From assembly GCA_910584915.1 (NCBI GenBank), contig CAJUDM010000040.1:1-24356 (forward strand): a stretch of DNA of 24,356 nt, given 5' to 3'. The stretch is from an uncultured Lachnospiraceae bacterium (lineage in GTDB: Bacteria; Bacillota; Clostridia; Lachnospirales; Lachnospiraceae). The position numbers were made by a program, and so were the translations under genes. A model generated the notes under the pieces. The model worked only from the letters and a program-made list of their open reading frames with translations, made no database searches and was not told where the DNA came from. Of this stretch, positions 1 to 7,950 are shown in pieces (within the stretch, counting starts at the first letter, position 1; each line of letters starts with the position of its first letter).

Positions 1-2
1 GT

Positions 3-56
3 CAGGATGAAAAACACTGGATTGCTGACAAAGTTGTAATTGAAAGGTGGCAGTAA
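3..56 (+). CDS. C-terminal end of an unidentified protein (partial)
   Basis: The third frame is open from the left edge and stops with TAA at 54-56. It gives a 17-residue tail (QDEKHWIADKVVIERWQ) with protein-like composition. No start is inside the window, so family and function cannot be assigned. It ends about 60 bp before the operator region of the MarR gene. Confidence 0.45.
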   Translation, partial: QDEKHWIADKVVIERWQ

Positions 57-114
57 GCTGAAATAATGTAGTATGCTTTTTGCCGGATTGAGGGGAAATG
101 AATATTTAAAAAAA

Positions 115-188
115 TAGTACAGGTACTATTGACAAATTGCAATGGTACCTGTATTATATTGGATAAACAAAGATACAAGTACCAGTAC
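115..188. promoter_or_regulatory. Probable MarR operator cluster (GTAC-centred inverted repeats)
   Basis: TAGTAC (115-120) and GTACTA (123-128) form a perfect 6-bp inverted repeat with a 2-bp centre. ACAGGTAC (119-126) and GTACCTGT (145-152) form a perfect 8-bp inverted repeat that brackets the -35 box and the spacer. A third AGTACCAGTAC motif (178-188) lies between the -10 box and the gene. Repeated dyads overlapping the promoter of a MarR gene are typical of autorepression. The match to this particular protein is inferred. Confidence 0.6.
129..157 (+). promoter_or_regulatory. Sigma-A promoter of the MarR gene
   Basis: A consensus -35 TTGACA (129-134) is followed, after exactly 17 bp, by TATTAT (152-157). 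It lies about 50 bp upstream of the MarR start, inside a cluster of GTAC-centred inverted repeats. Binding there would directly block polymerase. Confidence 0.75.
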
Positions 189-207
189 AAAATGAAAGGG
201 GCATGAT

Positions 208-858
208 ATGGATGATATGTATACGGCTGTCTATGAAAAGCTCTCTACGCTGCAATGGCTGATGAAACGCCGTCAGATGTTCAGTCAGGCGCAGTCCGGG
301 CCGTTCGCCGATCCGACCAGAGGGCAGGGGAGAATCCTTGCCATGCTGAAAATCCAGCCGGAAATTAAGACAAGGGAGCTGGCGTATCTGCTGGGCATTC
401 GGCAGCAATCGCTGAACGAGCTGTTGAATAAGCTGGAAAAAAGCGGCCATGTGGAGCGCATGCCTTCTGAAGAGGACAGACGGGTTATGGTTGTCAGGCT
501 GACAGAGAAAGGCAGAGAAGTGCAGCAGCCGGAAACGGACTATCAGGAAATTTTCGACTGTCTGTCACCGGAGGAATTGCGGCAGTTCGAGGAATATTTA
601 GACAGGATCATCGCAGCGTTTGGAAGGCAGGAGGCTGACGGCAGGGAGGAGGATCGTATAACAGACTGGATGGACCAGGCGAGGGAGCGCATGGGCGGGG
701 AATCGTTTGAACAGCTGATGTCCATGCGGGAGCGGGCGTTCGGCTCTTTCGGGAGAGGGAGAAGCCCCGCGGGCATACCGGGAGCGGAACGCTTTTCACC
801 GGATTATGACGGTTTCGTTCCGGACAGAGGTGGATTTGGCGGCAGGCCGGAAAAATGA
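208..858 (+). CDS. MarR-family transcriptional regulator with a long disordered C-terminal tail
   Basis: This is a 216-residue protein. Residues about 35-100 carry the winged helix typical of MarR: the recognition-helix region is around TRELAYLLGIRQQSLNELL, followed by the wing segment SEEDRRVMVVRLTEKG. MarR proteins repress nearby efflux or stress genes and release DNA when a ligand binds. The usual length is about 140-150 residues. Here roughly 70 extra residues follow, ending in a tail rich in Gly, Arg, Phe and Pro that looks unstructured. The start follows a GAAAGGGGC ribosome site. The gene has its own promoter with GTAC-centred dyads and sits upstream of two ABC transporter pairs, which are its likely targets. 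Confidence 0.88.
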   Translation: MDDMYTAVYEKLSTLQWLMKRRQMFSQAQSGPFADPTRGQGRILAMLKIQPEIKTRELAYLLGIRQQSLNELLNKLEKSGHVERMPSEEDRRVMVVRLTEKGREVQQPETDYQEIFDCLSPEELRQFEEYLDRIIAAFGRQEADGREEDRITDWMDQARERMGGESFEQLMSMRERAFGSFGRGRSPAGIPGAERFSPDYDGFVPDRGGFGGRPEK

Positions 859-872
859 ATAATCTGGAGGCA

Positions 873-931
873 CTATAGAATCTATAGCGATAAGTCCTAT
901 GGGAATAAAACCCCATAGGGCTTCTTTTTTT
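873..931 (+). terminator. Intrinsic terminator, possibly an attenuator, between marR and the ABC genes
   Basis: CCTATGGG (896-903) pairs with CCCATAGG (912-919) around an 8-nt loop and is followed by a T-rich run (921-931). The ribosome site of the first ABC gene starts directly after it. Just upstream CTATAG occurs twice (873-878 and 882-887). The second copy can pair, with one G-T wobble, with CTATGG at 897-902, the left arm of the terminator. That would give an alternative antiterminator fold. The terminator itself is clear, while the switching is inferred. Confidence 0.7.
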
Positions 932-948
932 GAAAAGGAGGAAAAACA

Positions 949-1866
949 ATGAATCCAAGCATTGAAGTAGAACATTTTTCAAAGACGTACGGAGATTTCA
1001 GGGCAGTGGACGATATTTCGTTTACAGTGGATGAGGGAAGCATCTTTGCGTTTCTCGGACCAAACGGCGCAGGCAAGAGTACCACGATCAATACCTTATG
1101 TACGATCCTGGATAAAACGGAGGGAAGCATCCGTATCAACGGGCATGATGTTTCTAAGGAAAAGGGGGCGGTCAGAAAGGATATCGGCATTGTATTTCAG
1201 GATTCCACGCTGGATGCAAAAATGACAGTGGAGGAGAATCTGAAATATCATTGCAGCTTTTACAGGGTTCCGAGACATGAGGTTACAGAGCGGATCGATT
1301 TTGCCCTTGACCTGGTGGAGCTTACCGACTGGAAAAAGGCGGTCGTCGGCAGCCTTTCCGGCGGGATGAAGCGCCGCGTGGAGATTGCGAGAGGACTTGT
1401 CCACTTTCCGAAGGTTTTGTTTTTGGATGAACCGACGACCGGGCTTGATCCGCAGACAAGGGCGAATGTATGGGAATATATCCGGAAAATGCAAAAACAG
1501 AAAAACATGACCATTTTTTTGACAACCCATTATATGGACGAAGCGGAGGTATGCTCTAAAATTGTGATCATGGATCACGGGAAAATTGTCGCCCATGACA
1601 CGCCGGAGAACTTAAAACACCGGTATACCGGAACCGAGGTAGATGCAAGCTGTACGCATACGGAACCGCTGGAAAATATATTGAAGGAGCAGAAGATTCC
1701 CTATGAGAAAGCAGAAAACAGGGTTGTCTTCCACACAAAGGAAGCGTCCGCCGCGCTTTCCGTATTGTCAGAGTGCAGAGAGACGATTCTTGATTTTGAG
1801 GCAAAAAATGGAACATTGAACGAGGTATTCCTCGCAATCACAGGAAAGGAGATCAGGCAGTCATGA
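949..1866 (+). CDS. ABC transporter ATP-binding protein (drug/antibiotic export type, DrrA-like)
   Basis: This is the 305-residue cytoplasmic ATPase of an exporter. It has Walker A GPNGAGKST at residues 37-45, signature LSGGMKRR at 136-143, Walker B VLFLDEPT at 156-163 and a switch His in LTTHY near 194. The roughly 90-residue C-terminal extension after the nucleotide-binding domain is usual for the DrrA/NatA type of ATPases that pair with ABC-2 permeases. A GGAGG-type ribosome site lies just upstream. The stop overlaps the start of the permease gene (ATGA), so the two are translationally coupled. The substrate is unknown. Drug or peptide export is likely from the family and from the neighbouring MarR regulator. 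Confidence 0.93.
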   Translation: MNPSIEVEHFSKTYGDFRAVDDISFTVDEGSIFAFLGPNGAGKSTTINTLCTILDKTEGSIRINGHDVSKEKGAVRKDIGIVFQDSTLDAKMTVEENLKYHCSFYRVPRHEVTERIDFALDLVELTDWKKAVVGSLSGGMKRRVEIARGLVHFPKVLFLDEPTTGLDPQTRANVWEYIRKMQKQKNMTIFLTTHYMDEAEVCSKIVIMDHGKIVAHDTPENLKHRYTGTEVDASCTHTEPLENILKEQKIPYEKAENRVVFHTKEASAALSVLSECRETILDFEAKNGTLNEVFLAITGKEIRQS

Positions 1867-2705
1867 ATCCGGTTACAGCAATTATACAGAGGAATTTGTT
1901 AAATTATACCAGAAACAGGGGGAGGATGATCGGGAGCATTGTGATGTCCATGTTCATGCTGGTGATGTTTTCGTTTATGATGAAATCTTCCATGAGCGGC
2001 TTTGGGGAACCCATGAATTATCTGATTGCAGGCGTCATTATTATGACTGTCTTTCAGACGGGCATCAATCACTCGGCAGATATCCTGACGGATATTTCGG
2101 ACGGATATATGAAGGAGGTTATGGTCGCGCCGATCGCACGTTCCCAGATTTCCATCGGAAATATCCTGTCGGGCGCAGTCGTTTCCACGTTGCAGGGGAC
2201 GCTTACCATGATCATCAGCCTGCTCATTGGATTCAGGATCAATGTGCTTCAGATGTTACTGCTGATCGTGGTAATGTTTGTTTCGGCGATGGCATTCAGC
2301 GCTGTCGGTCTGTTTTTGGCGACCGTGTCGCGCAACTCCCCTTCATTCCAGACGATCAGCTCCATGATCATGATGCCGTTGACGTTTGTTTCCGGCGCAT
2401 ATATACCGACTACGGTGATGCCGGGATTTCTTTTGCCCGTCGTGTATCTGAATCCGCTCACCTATGTGACGTCCATTTTCCGATATATTGCGCTCGGGGC
2501 ATACAAAATGAGTTCCGCCGAGCTCGTGCGGGAGGGGATGGCATTTGATATTCATGGCTTTATCATAACACCGATTATGGGGCTTATGATCACGGTCCTG
2601 ATCGGAACGGTTTTCTTTGCATTGAGCGTTAGAAAGTTCAATCAGGCGGATTTCTCCACGGTAAAAGTGGCAAGGGCAATGCGCGGAGGCGGAGCGCCGG
2701 GATAA
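1863..2705 (+). CDS. ABC-2 type permease (partner of the upstream ATPase)
   Basis: This is a 280-residue integral membrane protein with about six hydrophobic segments, including residues near 25-45, 55-75, 105-130, 140-165, 170-195 and 235-260. The region around LTFVSGAYIPTTVMP followed by LNPLTYVTSIFR is typical of ABC-2/DrrB-like permeases. It overlaps the ATPase stop by four bases (ATGA), which supports a dedicated pair. It would form the membrane channel of the exporter. The substrate is not evident. Confidence 0.9.
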   Translation: MNPVTAIIQRNLLNYTRNRGRMIGSIVMSMFMLVMFSFMMKSSMSGFGEPMNYLIAGVIIMTVFQTGINHSADILTDISDGYMKEVMVAPIARSQISIGNILSGAVVSTLQGTLTMIISLLIGFRINVLQMLLLIVVMFVSAMAFSAVGLFLATVSRNSPSFQTISSMIMMPLTFVSGAYIPTTVMPGFLLPVVYLNPLTYVTSIFRYIALGAYKMSSAELVREGMAFDIHGFIITPIMGLMITVLIGTVFFALSVRKFNQADFSTVKVARAMRGGGAPG

Positions 2706-2724
2706 GAGCGGAAAGGAAAGAGTT

Positions 2725-3606
2725 ATGGAACTGCAATTTGAAAAAATAGAAAAAAGCTATCAGGACAAGAAGGTTCTGAAAGACATTTCTGTCACAATGG
2801 GAACGGGGGTTTACGGGCTTGTCGGGCCAAACGGCGCTGGAAAGACGACGATGATCCGGATCATGGCGGATGTGCTGCGCCCGGACAAAGGACGGATTTT
2901 ATACAATGGCAGGGACAGTCATGATGTGGGCGACGAATACAGGGCGAAAATAGGGTATCTGCCGCAGGATTTGGGCTTTTACAGTGATTTTACAGGAAGG
3001 GATTATCTGGAATATTCTGCCGCGTTAAAGGGCATGGAAAAAGCATACGCAAAAAAACGGATCGAGGAACTGGCGTACAGTGTGGGTTTGCAGGAGGAGT
3101 TGAGGCGGCATTGTTCCGCTTACTCGGGAGGGATGCAGCGCAGGCTTGGCATTGCGCAGGCGCTTATTGATAATCCCGAAATTTTGATTCTGGACGAACC
3201 CACTTCCGGGCTTGATCCGTTTGAGCGCATCAAATTCCGGAATATCATATCCGCCTACTCAAAAGACCGTCTGGTACTGCTTTCCACGCATATCGTATCT
3301 GATGTGGAGCAGATCGCCTCACAGATCATGATGATGGAGTATGGCGTGATCCACCATATGCACAGCAGCGGGGAATATGTCAAGATGATGGCGGGTAAGG
3401 TCTGGCTTGTGGAAATGTCCGCGGAAGAACTCGTGGAGTACCAGAAGCAGGCGGTGATCAGTAACGTGGCGGCAAAGGATGGGCTTATGGAAGTGCGGGT
3501 GATTGCGGAATCAATGCCTGCGGACAGTGCGGTGCAGGCTGTGCCGAATCTGGAAGACGCGTATCTGTATATTTTTCATTTTTTGCCGGAAAGGGCAGGG
3601 AGGTAG
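2725..3606 (+). CDS. ABC transporter ATP-binding protein (second pair)
   Basis: This 293-residue ATPase has Walker A GPNGAGKTT at residues 34-42, signature YSGGMQRR at 133-140, Walker B ILILDEPT at 153-160 and a switch His in LLSTHI near 189. It differs clearly from the first ATPase in the signature region, so it is a separate transporter subunit and not a recent duplicate. It follows the first permease by 19 bp with a GGAAAGGAAAG ribosome site. It precedes a second, larger permease, and the four transporter genes are probably one transcript. ATPases of this type serve peptide, lantibiotic or multidrug exporters. The substrate here is unknown. Confidence 0.92.
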   Translation: MELQFEKIEKSYQDKKVLKDISVTMGTGVYGLVGPNGAGKTTMIRIMADVLRPDKGRILYNGRDSHDVGDEYRAKIGYLPQDLGFYSDFTGRDYLEYSAALKGMEKAYAKKRIEELAYSVGLQEELRRHCSAYSGGMQRRLGIAQALIDNPEILILDEPTSGLDPFERIKFRNIISAYSKDRLVLLSTHIVSDVEQIASQIMMMEYGVIHHMHSSGEYVKMMAGKVWLVEMSAEELVEYQKQAVISNVAAKDGLMEVRVIAESMPADSAVQAVPNLEDAYLYIFHFLPERAGR

Positions 3607-3610
3607 CGTG

Positions 3611-4813
3611 ATGTCATTGTTTCATTTTGAATTTCGAAAGCTGTTGTTCAATAAAAAAACGGTAAGCCTGCTCGTATGCCTGTTTATCCTTTACAGCCTG
3701 ATAGGTTTCGTGACTTCCATGTTTTTGATCGGGAGCGGCAAAAGTTACAGCGTTTATGAGGAGCTGGCAGCCGGCTATGAGGGACCGCTTAAGGAAGAAA
3801 AGGCTGTCTGGGCGAAAGAAATATATGAGGAAGTGAGCGCCCGTTATGGCACAGACACCCGGATGATTGCCAGAAGCGTCAAAGACCAGCCGGAAACGAT
3901 GCTGGCGCTGAAATACAATGAATTTACGGAGAGGGTGGATGAATACTGGAACGGGACGCCGCCGGAAAGCGATGAGGAGCCGTATGGAATCGCACTTTTA
4001 GAGGCGAAGCTATCGGAACTTGAAATGGAGGGGAAACAGAATACATTTGCGTACACAAAGCTTTCCGATTCTTTAAAAAGGCTGACTGCGCTCGGCGAAC
4101 CGGAGTTTGCAAATATCCTGCTGTGGGAGAATCTGTTTGTCAACTGGGGCGAACATATGATGCAGTTTCTGCTGTTTATCCCGCTTACGTTTATCATTGC
4201 CCCGGTATTTGCCGTGGAACGCTCAACCGGTATGGATCACCTGATCTTAAGTTCCGGGAGCGGCAGACGGAAAATTGTTACGGCGAAGTTGCTCAGTATC
4301 CTGGCGGCATCTGTTACTGTGACGCTGATCTATGTGGCGGCTACCTTTATTTTTGGTTTTCTTCCACATGCCAGCCTGCATGGCTGGGACGCTGCAATCC
4401 AGTCCGTTCCGACGTACGCGAGATCCATGTTTGGGTTTCGGACATGGCAGCTTGCTGTAGTCGGGGCAGTATGGCTTATTTTCACAGGGGCAGTTTACAG
4501 CCTTATTGTCGGCTTTGTTTCATCACGAATGAAAAGCCAGATGGGCGCGGCGGGGGTAAGCCTTGCCATTCTGTTTATCAACGTAGGCCTGGCGGCGATG
4601 GGTGATGCTGTCACACAGAGGTTTAAACCTCTGATTGACTTTGGACTGGCGAATGTCACACTGATCAAAGAGGTGTTTGGGGGATATAAAATGTTTCATG
4701 TGTTCGGTATGTGTGTCAGCTATCCGGTTATGGCGGTTTTCGTTTTGGGACTGATTGCTGTCCTTGCAGGTTTTGGAATTTACCATGGACAAAAAAGCAG
4801 GACTGTGGTGTAG
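3611..4813 (+). CDS. ABC-2 family permease with a large extracytoplasmic domain (second pair)
   Basis: The 400-residue protein starts at the ATG at 3611, which lies 7 nt after GGGAGG (3598-3603). The open frame extends further upstream, but only inside the preceding gene. One membrane segment lies near residues 18-40. A polar domain of about 150 residues follows (about 45-190), and then at least five more membrane segments to the end. The motif PVFAVERSTGMDHLILSSG, in which ERSTG precedes LILSS, is characteristic of ABC-2 membrane proteins with a long loop after the first helix. It pairs with the ATPase immediately upstream, whose stop overlaps its ribosome site. Confidence 0.85.
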   Translation: MSLFHFEFRKLLFNKKTVSLLVCLFILYSLIGFVTSMFLIGSGKSYSVYEELAAGYEGPLKEEKAVWAKEIYEEVSARYGTDTRMIARSVKDQPETMLALKYNEFTERVDEYWNGTPPESDEEPYGIALLEAKLSELEMEGKQNTFAYTKLSDSLKRLTALGEPEFANILLWENLFVNWGEHMMQFLLFIPLTFIIAPVFAVERSTGMDHLILSSGSGRRKIVTAKLLSILAASVTVTLIYVAATFIFGFLPHASLHGWDAAIQSVPTYARSMFGFRTWQLAVVGAVWLIFTGAVYSLIVGFVSSRMKSQMGAAGVSLAILFINVGLAAMGDAVTQRFKPLIDFGLANVTLIKEVFGGYKMFHVFGMCVSYPVMAVFVLGLIAVLAGFGIYHGQKSRTVV

Positions 4814-4873
4814 GAGGCAGTCAGTATGTTCTGTGGATAATCCAAAAAGAAACGGAAGCAGCACATAATCTAC

Positions 4874-4902
4874 TTGACTTTCAAGTCTTACTGATGTAAT
4901 AT
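4874..4902 (+). promoter_or_regulatory. Promoter of the lipoprotein operon
   Basis: TTGACT (4874-4879), 17 bp, then TAATAT (4897-4902). The -10 box lies partly inside a BlaI-type dyad, so repressor binding would occlude it. The start codon of the first gene is about 170 bp downstream, leaving a long leader. Confidence 0.65.
4887..4900. promoter_or_regulatory. BlaI-type operator 1 (lipoprotein operon)
   Basis: CTTAC-TGAT-GTAAT contains the 12-mer TTAC-N4-GTAA, the same arrangement as the known BlaI/MecI operator core (TTACA-N2-TGTAA). It covers the end of the promoter spacer and most of the -10 box. The same core occurs in front of blaI at 10189-10202. Confidence 0.65.
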
Positions 4903-4912
4903 TTAAATAAAT

Positions 4913-4926
4913 CTTACCGATGTAAG
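4913..4926. promoter_or_regulatory. BlaI-type operator 2 (lipoprotein operon)
   Basis: CTTAC-CGAT-GTAAG is a perfect 5-bp dyad with a 4-bp centre. It lies 26 bp centre-to-centre from operator 1 and immediately downstream of the probable transcription start. Paired operators are common for BlaI-controlled promoters. Confidence 0.65.
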
Positions 4927-5071
4927 AATTAGAGGCGGAAGGAACAGAGGAAAAACCGATGAGATAATTTTACCGGAAGGAGACAGTAATGTTTGGCGGC
5001 ATTCCAATCGGTTGACGGAAGAAGAGAGGGTAAATCTTTACCCGAAAGAGGGTTATGGAGGGATTTAAATA
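4927..5071 (+). other. Leader of the lipoprotein operon with two weak coding traces
   Basis: No convincing gene is present. At 4989-5015 a nine-codon frame (MFGGIPIG, then stop) follows a good GGAAGGAGA ribosome site. In another frame, 4958-5068 is open and reads plausibly (LTEEERVNLYPKEGYGGI near its end), but it has no usable start. It could be the remnant of a broken gene, a leader peptide or chance. Confidence 0.3.
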
Positions 5072-5782
5072 GTGGAAGATGAAAAATGGCTTTTAAAAAG
5101 GTATGGCTCTCTTATTGTGCTTAGTATGCTGTTATGTACCGCTCTGCTTGGCGCCTGCGGAAAGGAAGAGAAAAATCAATATATTGTGCCAGAATGGGAG
5201 GATGCCTATAAAGAGATTGTCCGCAACATGGAAAGCTGTTTGGCAGATCCGTATGTCCTGCGGCAGGAGCCTGACTGGGCAGACAGCGACTTTTGCATCG
5301 GTTATATCGGGACGCACGATTTTGATGGTGACGGTGTGCCTGAATTGATGATAGGGGATGATGTGTCAATGGGGATATTTACCTGTGAGGACGGCATGGC
5401 AAAAAAGATTGCAGATTTGTATGAGCCGGAGGATTGGAGCTATATTGGCGGAGTGTATTACAGGGAAAATACGATTATCCTTGTGAACAGCGGTTCAGAT
5501 GGGAGCTGTTATGTCTGTTTTTCCTGCTGTGACGGAGAATATGTGACAGGGGTTTACGATGAATATAAGCCGCAGACGGCGGTTCTCAACGGAAAAGAGG
5601 TCGCGGAAGAAGAATTTAAAGAGCGGTTCGATTTAGCGGGATTGTCAAGGGATAGTTTCATTCCCCGCGGCAGGATAAAAAAGGAGGATGGAATCGTCAC
5701 AGCCCTTGTGATAGATGCGTTCCGGAAAGAAGATGAATATATCCTGGTTGAGGATCTGGATTTTGGCGCAATAGGGTGGTGA
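5072..5782 (+). CDS. Secreted lipoprotein of unknown function with a calcium-loop-like DxDGDG motif
   Basis: The 236-residue protein starts with GTG at 5072, 9 nt after GGAGGG (5057-5062). The N-terminus is a lipoprotein signal: basic residues, a hydrophobic stretch and a lipobox ending in LLGAC with Cys29. The mature part contains HDFDGDGVPELMIG (about 79-92), the Asp-rich loop found in VCBS/FG-GAP-like repeats and in many Clostridial lipoproteins. There are three extra cysteines around residues 150-160 (YVCFSCCDG). It is the first gene of three behind a promoter with BlaI-like operators. Its stop overlaps or nearly touches the next gene. A cell-envelope role in beta-lactam stress is inferred from context only. 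Confidence 0.75.
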   Translation: MEDEKWLLKRYGSLIVLSMLLCTALLGACGKEEKNQYIVPEWEDAYKEIVRNMESCLADPYVLRQEPDWADSDFCIGYIGTHDFDGDGVPELMIGDDVSMGIFTCEDGMAKKIADLYEPEDWSYIGGVYYRENTIILVNSGSDGSCYVCFSCCDGEYVTGVYDEYKPQTAVLNGKEVAEEEFKERFDLAGLSRDSFIPRGRIKKEDGIVTALVIDAFRKEDEYILVEDLDFGAIGW

Positions 5783-5811
5783 TGTGCCGGGCATACGGAG
5801 GGGTGAGAGAT

Positions 5812-6843
5812 TTGAGGCGCGGTTATGGAGCAATGAAAAAAATAATGAAATATGTATCAGGCTTTGTGGCTGCTGTTTTTATTCTGATCGCTGTGCTTTG
5901 GGGGAGTTTTGTCTATGTGTCAGATTTCAAAATAACAAAGGCGGACACCTCTGTCTCACCGGATGGAACGTATGAACTGGTTTTGCAGGCTGTCGGAGAG
6001 GCTGATTTCCCCTTTGGCGCGGCTTCCGGCAGGCTGCTTCTCTATGAGGGCAAGAGCAGAATATCCAAAGCGGACTTTGAGTTGCGGGATGACGGCGGAA
6101 GCATACGCGGCAGTATATGGGAGGTTACATGGCATGAGGATCATGCGGAAGTTATTTTGTCCGGGGAGGAACAGTTCGATGAGCAGATTATTTTGTATTT
6201 CGATGGCAGGAAAGAGAGAAAGCAATTGACAGATAAAGAGAAGCTCGCAGAAAATGGGAATGTAAATGAAAATGAGGTGATAAATTCACAGGCGGCATAT
6301 GTAAGTGAACCGGAAAATCAAGAAAATATTGAAATGGGTGAGATGGATACGTATTTGGATAATAATTCGACAGATGGCGATGTTCTGATAGATGAAATAT
6401 ATAAGTACATGATACCAGAGCAATCGTTTGATGTTATGTTAGATGACTGGGGAGAAGTTACCTTTGTTTCTTGTAAGCCGACTTATGATGTCGAACATGA
6501 GTATGCTTCCTTTTTCCTGCTTAGGGATGAACAGATATTATATAGATTTCCTTATCGTTATGAAGATAATACAATGGGGCATGTAGGCTCTTTTGATAGT
6601 GTTGGTGCAGTTGCTTTTCGGGATATCAATGATGATGGGAAAGATGACATAATTGTCATAGTATATTATGTTTCCGGAGCAGGACCGACAGGTATGGTTC
6701 CCCGTCCGGATATCAGAGTATTTATAGCTGAGGAAAATGAATTTTATCTTGCAGAAGATATGGTAACAAATATTGAACAGCATATATTGGCAAAAGATAT
6801 AACGATTGAATCTGTTTGTAATTACTTAAAAAACAATAATTAA
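5812..6843 (+). CDS. Membrane-anchored protein of unknown function, apparently a composite of two parts
   Basis: I place the start at the TTG at 5812, 8 nt after GGAGGGG (5797-5803). ATG at 5782 (overlapping the previous stop) and ATG at 5833 are alternatives. An N-terminal membrane segment (VSGFVAAVFILIAVLWGSFVYV) precedes an extracytoplasmic region that resembles DUF5412-like proteins (SPDGTYELVLQAV, then WEVTWHEDHAEVIL). After about 6230 the base composition becomes distinctly richer in A+T. The rest carries a linker rich in Asn and Glu and a second domain with the Asp-rich loop FRDINDDGKDDIIVIV. The shift suggests a fusion of two genes. Function is unknown. It lies in the middle of the BlaI-operator operon. 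Confidence 0.7.
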   Translation: MRRGYGAMKKIMKYVSGFVAAVFILIAVLWGSFVYVSDFKITKADTSVSPDGTYELVLQAVGEADFPFGAASGRLLLYEGKSRISKADFELRDDGGSIRGSIWEVTWHEDHAEVILSGEEQFDEQIILYFDGRKERKQLTDKEKLAENGNVNENEVINSQAAYVSEPENQENIEMGEMDTYLDNNSTDGDVLIDEIYKYMIPEQSFDVMLDDWGEVTFVSCKPTYDVEHEYASFFLLRDEQILYRFPYRYEDNTMGHVGSFDSVGAVAFRDINDDGKDDIIVIVYYVSGAGPTGMVPRPDIRVFIAEENEFYLAEDMVTNIEQHILAKDITIESVCNYLKNNN

Positions 6844-6861
6844 CTTGATGAGGTATAGAGT

Positions 6862-7761
6862 ATGTTAAAATATAAAATGTACATAATCAGTGTTGTTGTA
6901 ATGTGCCTATTCGTTGGATGTGGTAATAGCAGTACCAGGCAAAATGACAACGAGATTCAAGATGATATTGATTTTGCAGAATACAGCGGTTATTGGTCTT
7001 GTGAGGGAAAGACGCATGAACAGATTCTAGCCGAAGGAGGAATTGAACTATCCTGCAAAATTACAGAAGATAATCATTTTTCGGGAACACTTTTTTCACA
7101 ACAGGAAATAACAGAACGGTTTGCCATGATTGAGGATATTAGTGGAAAAATAGAACAGGCAGAATTATATTTTGATTATACCGATGATGAATGGGGAAAC
7201 AGTGGAACATTGCATATTCAGTTTCTAAGCGACAGCATATATGTGGAGGTATTGAATGATAAAAACGCAGATCATGGCAGTGATTATGGTATCAGCGGCG
7301 TTTTTGAGCTGATAAGAGAGAAAGAGGATATGGCAGAGAATGGCATTGCCGCTGATTCAGAGTATCATTCGTCATGGACAGAGGAAGAGATAATAAGCGC
7401 AGTAGGTGAGAGAAGCCAATATTATAGAGCCAGCGCCTATTACTCCGAGATCATTGAGTATTGGGAAAATGTCAGGGAAGTGCGGGATATTTCAAATGTG
7501 ATGGAACCGTTGTTTGAAACGGATCGAAAATACTATACAAAAGAGGAATTTGAAAATGAGCCAATGCTGGTAATCCATTTAGCCAAAAACGAAATATATG
7601 CAAGGCATGGATATATATTTGCGGATAAAGATCTATACAACTATTTTATGGGGTGCATCTGGTACAGTCCAACCTGCGACAGCGCAGATTTTGATGATGG
7701 CATATTCAATGAATATGAGAGGGCGAATCTTGAAATATTGGCTGATTTAGATACTTATTAA
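6862..7761 (+). CDS. YARHG-domain lipoprotein of unknown function
   Basis: The 299-residue protein has a lipoprotein signal with lipobox LFVGC (Cys20). The mature N-terminal half (about 35-155) is a probable beta-rich domain. The C-terminus contains NEIYARHGYIFADKDLYNYF (about 243-262), the YARHG motif of an extracellular domain of unknown function that is frequent in Clostridial surface proteins. The gene is AT-rich like the second half of its upstream neighbour, which suggests both were acquired together. It is the last gene of the three-gene operon and is followed by a strong hairpin. The ribosome site is weak (GAGG), so coupling to the upstream gene is likely. Confidence 0.75.
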   Translation: MLKYKMYIISVVVMCLFVGCGNSSTRQNDNEIQDDIDFAEYSGYWSCEGKTHEQILAEGGIELSCKITEDNHFSGTLFSQQEITERFAMIEDISGKIEQAELYFDYTDDEWGNSGTLHIQFLSDSIYVEVLNDKNADHGSDYGISGVFELIREKEDMAENGIAADSEYHSSWTEEEIISAVGERSQYYRASAYYSEIIEYWENVREVRDISNVMEPLFETDRKYYTKEEFENEPMLVIHLAKNEIYARHGYIFADKDLYNYFMGCIWYSPTCDSADFDDGIFNEYERANLEILADLDTY

Positions 7762-7774
7762 AATTGTATTTGAG

Positions 7775-7838
7775 AAAATGCGCTCTTTTAAGTAACTGCA
7801 TTTTGCATGGATTACTTAAAAAGGGAGCATTTTTTGTA
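7775..7838. terminator. Bidirectional terminator between the lipoprotein operon and blaR1
   Basis: The left arm 7775-7795 (from AAAATGCGC to AAGTAA) pairs with the right arm 7812-7835 (from TTACTT to GCATTTTT) in a long stem with a few mismatches and a 16-nt loop. The T run at its right end terminates the plus-strand operon. The A run at its left end gives T's to the minus-strand blaR1 transcript. The 110 bp between this and the blaR1 stop hold nothing I recognise. Confidence 0.75.
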
Positions 7839-7950
7839 TGCTTGAGAGCACTGGATCAGATCGTTATTGTTTCCCTCTCGACTGACGTCTCGATGGGTTT
7901 TCTCGTCAAATGTCTGTCCGTGCAGGCACGGCATCCATTTTCCTCGTTAT

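Noticed and set aside
3503..3610. Longer N-terminus of the second permease
   Set aside because: The extension lies entirely in the preceding ATPase gene in another frame. A strong GGGAGG site sets the start at 3611.
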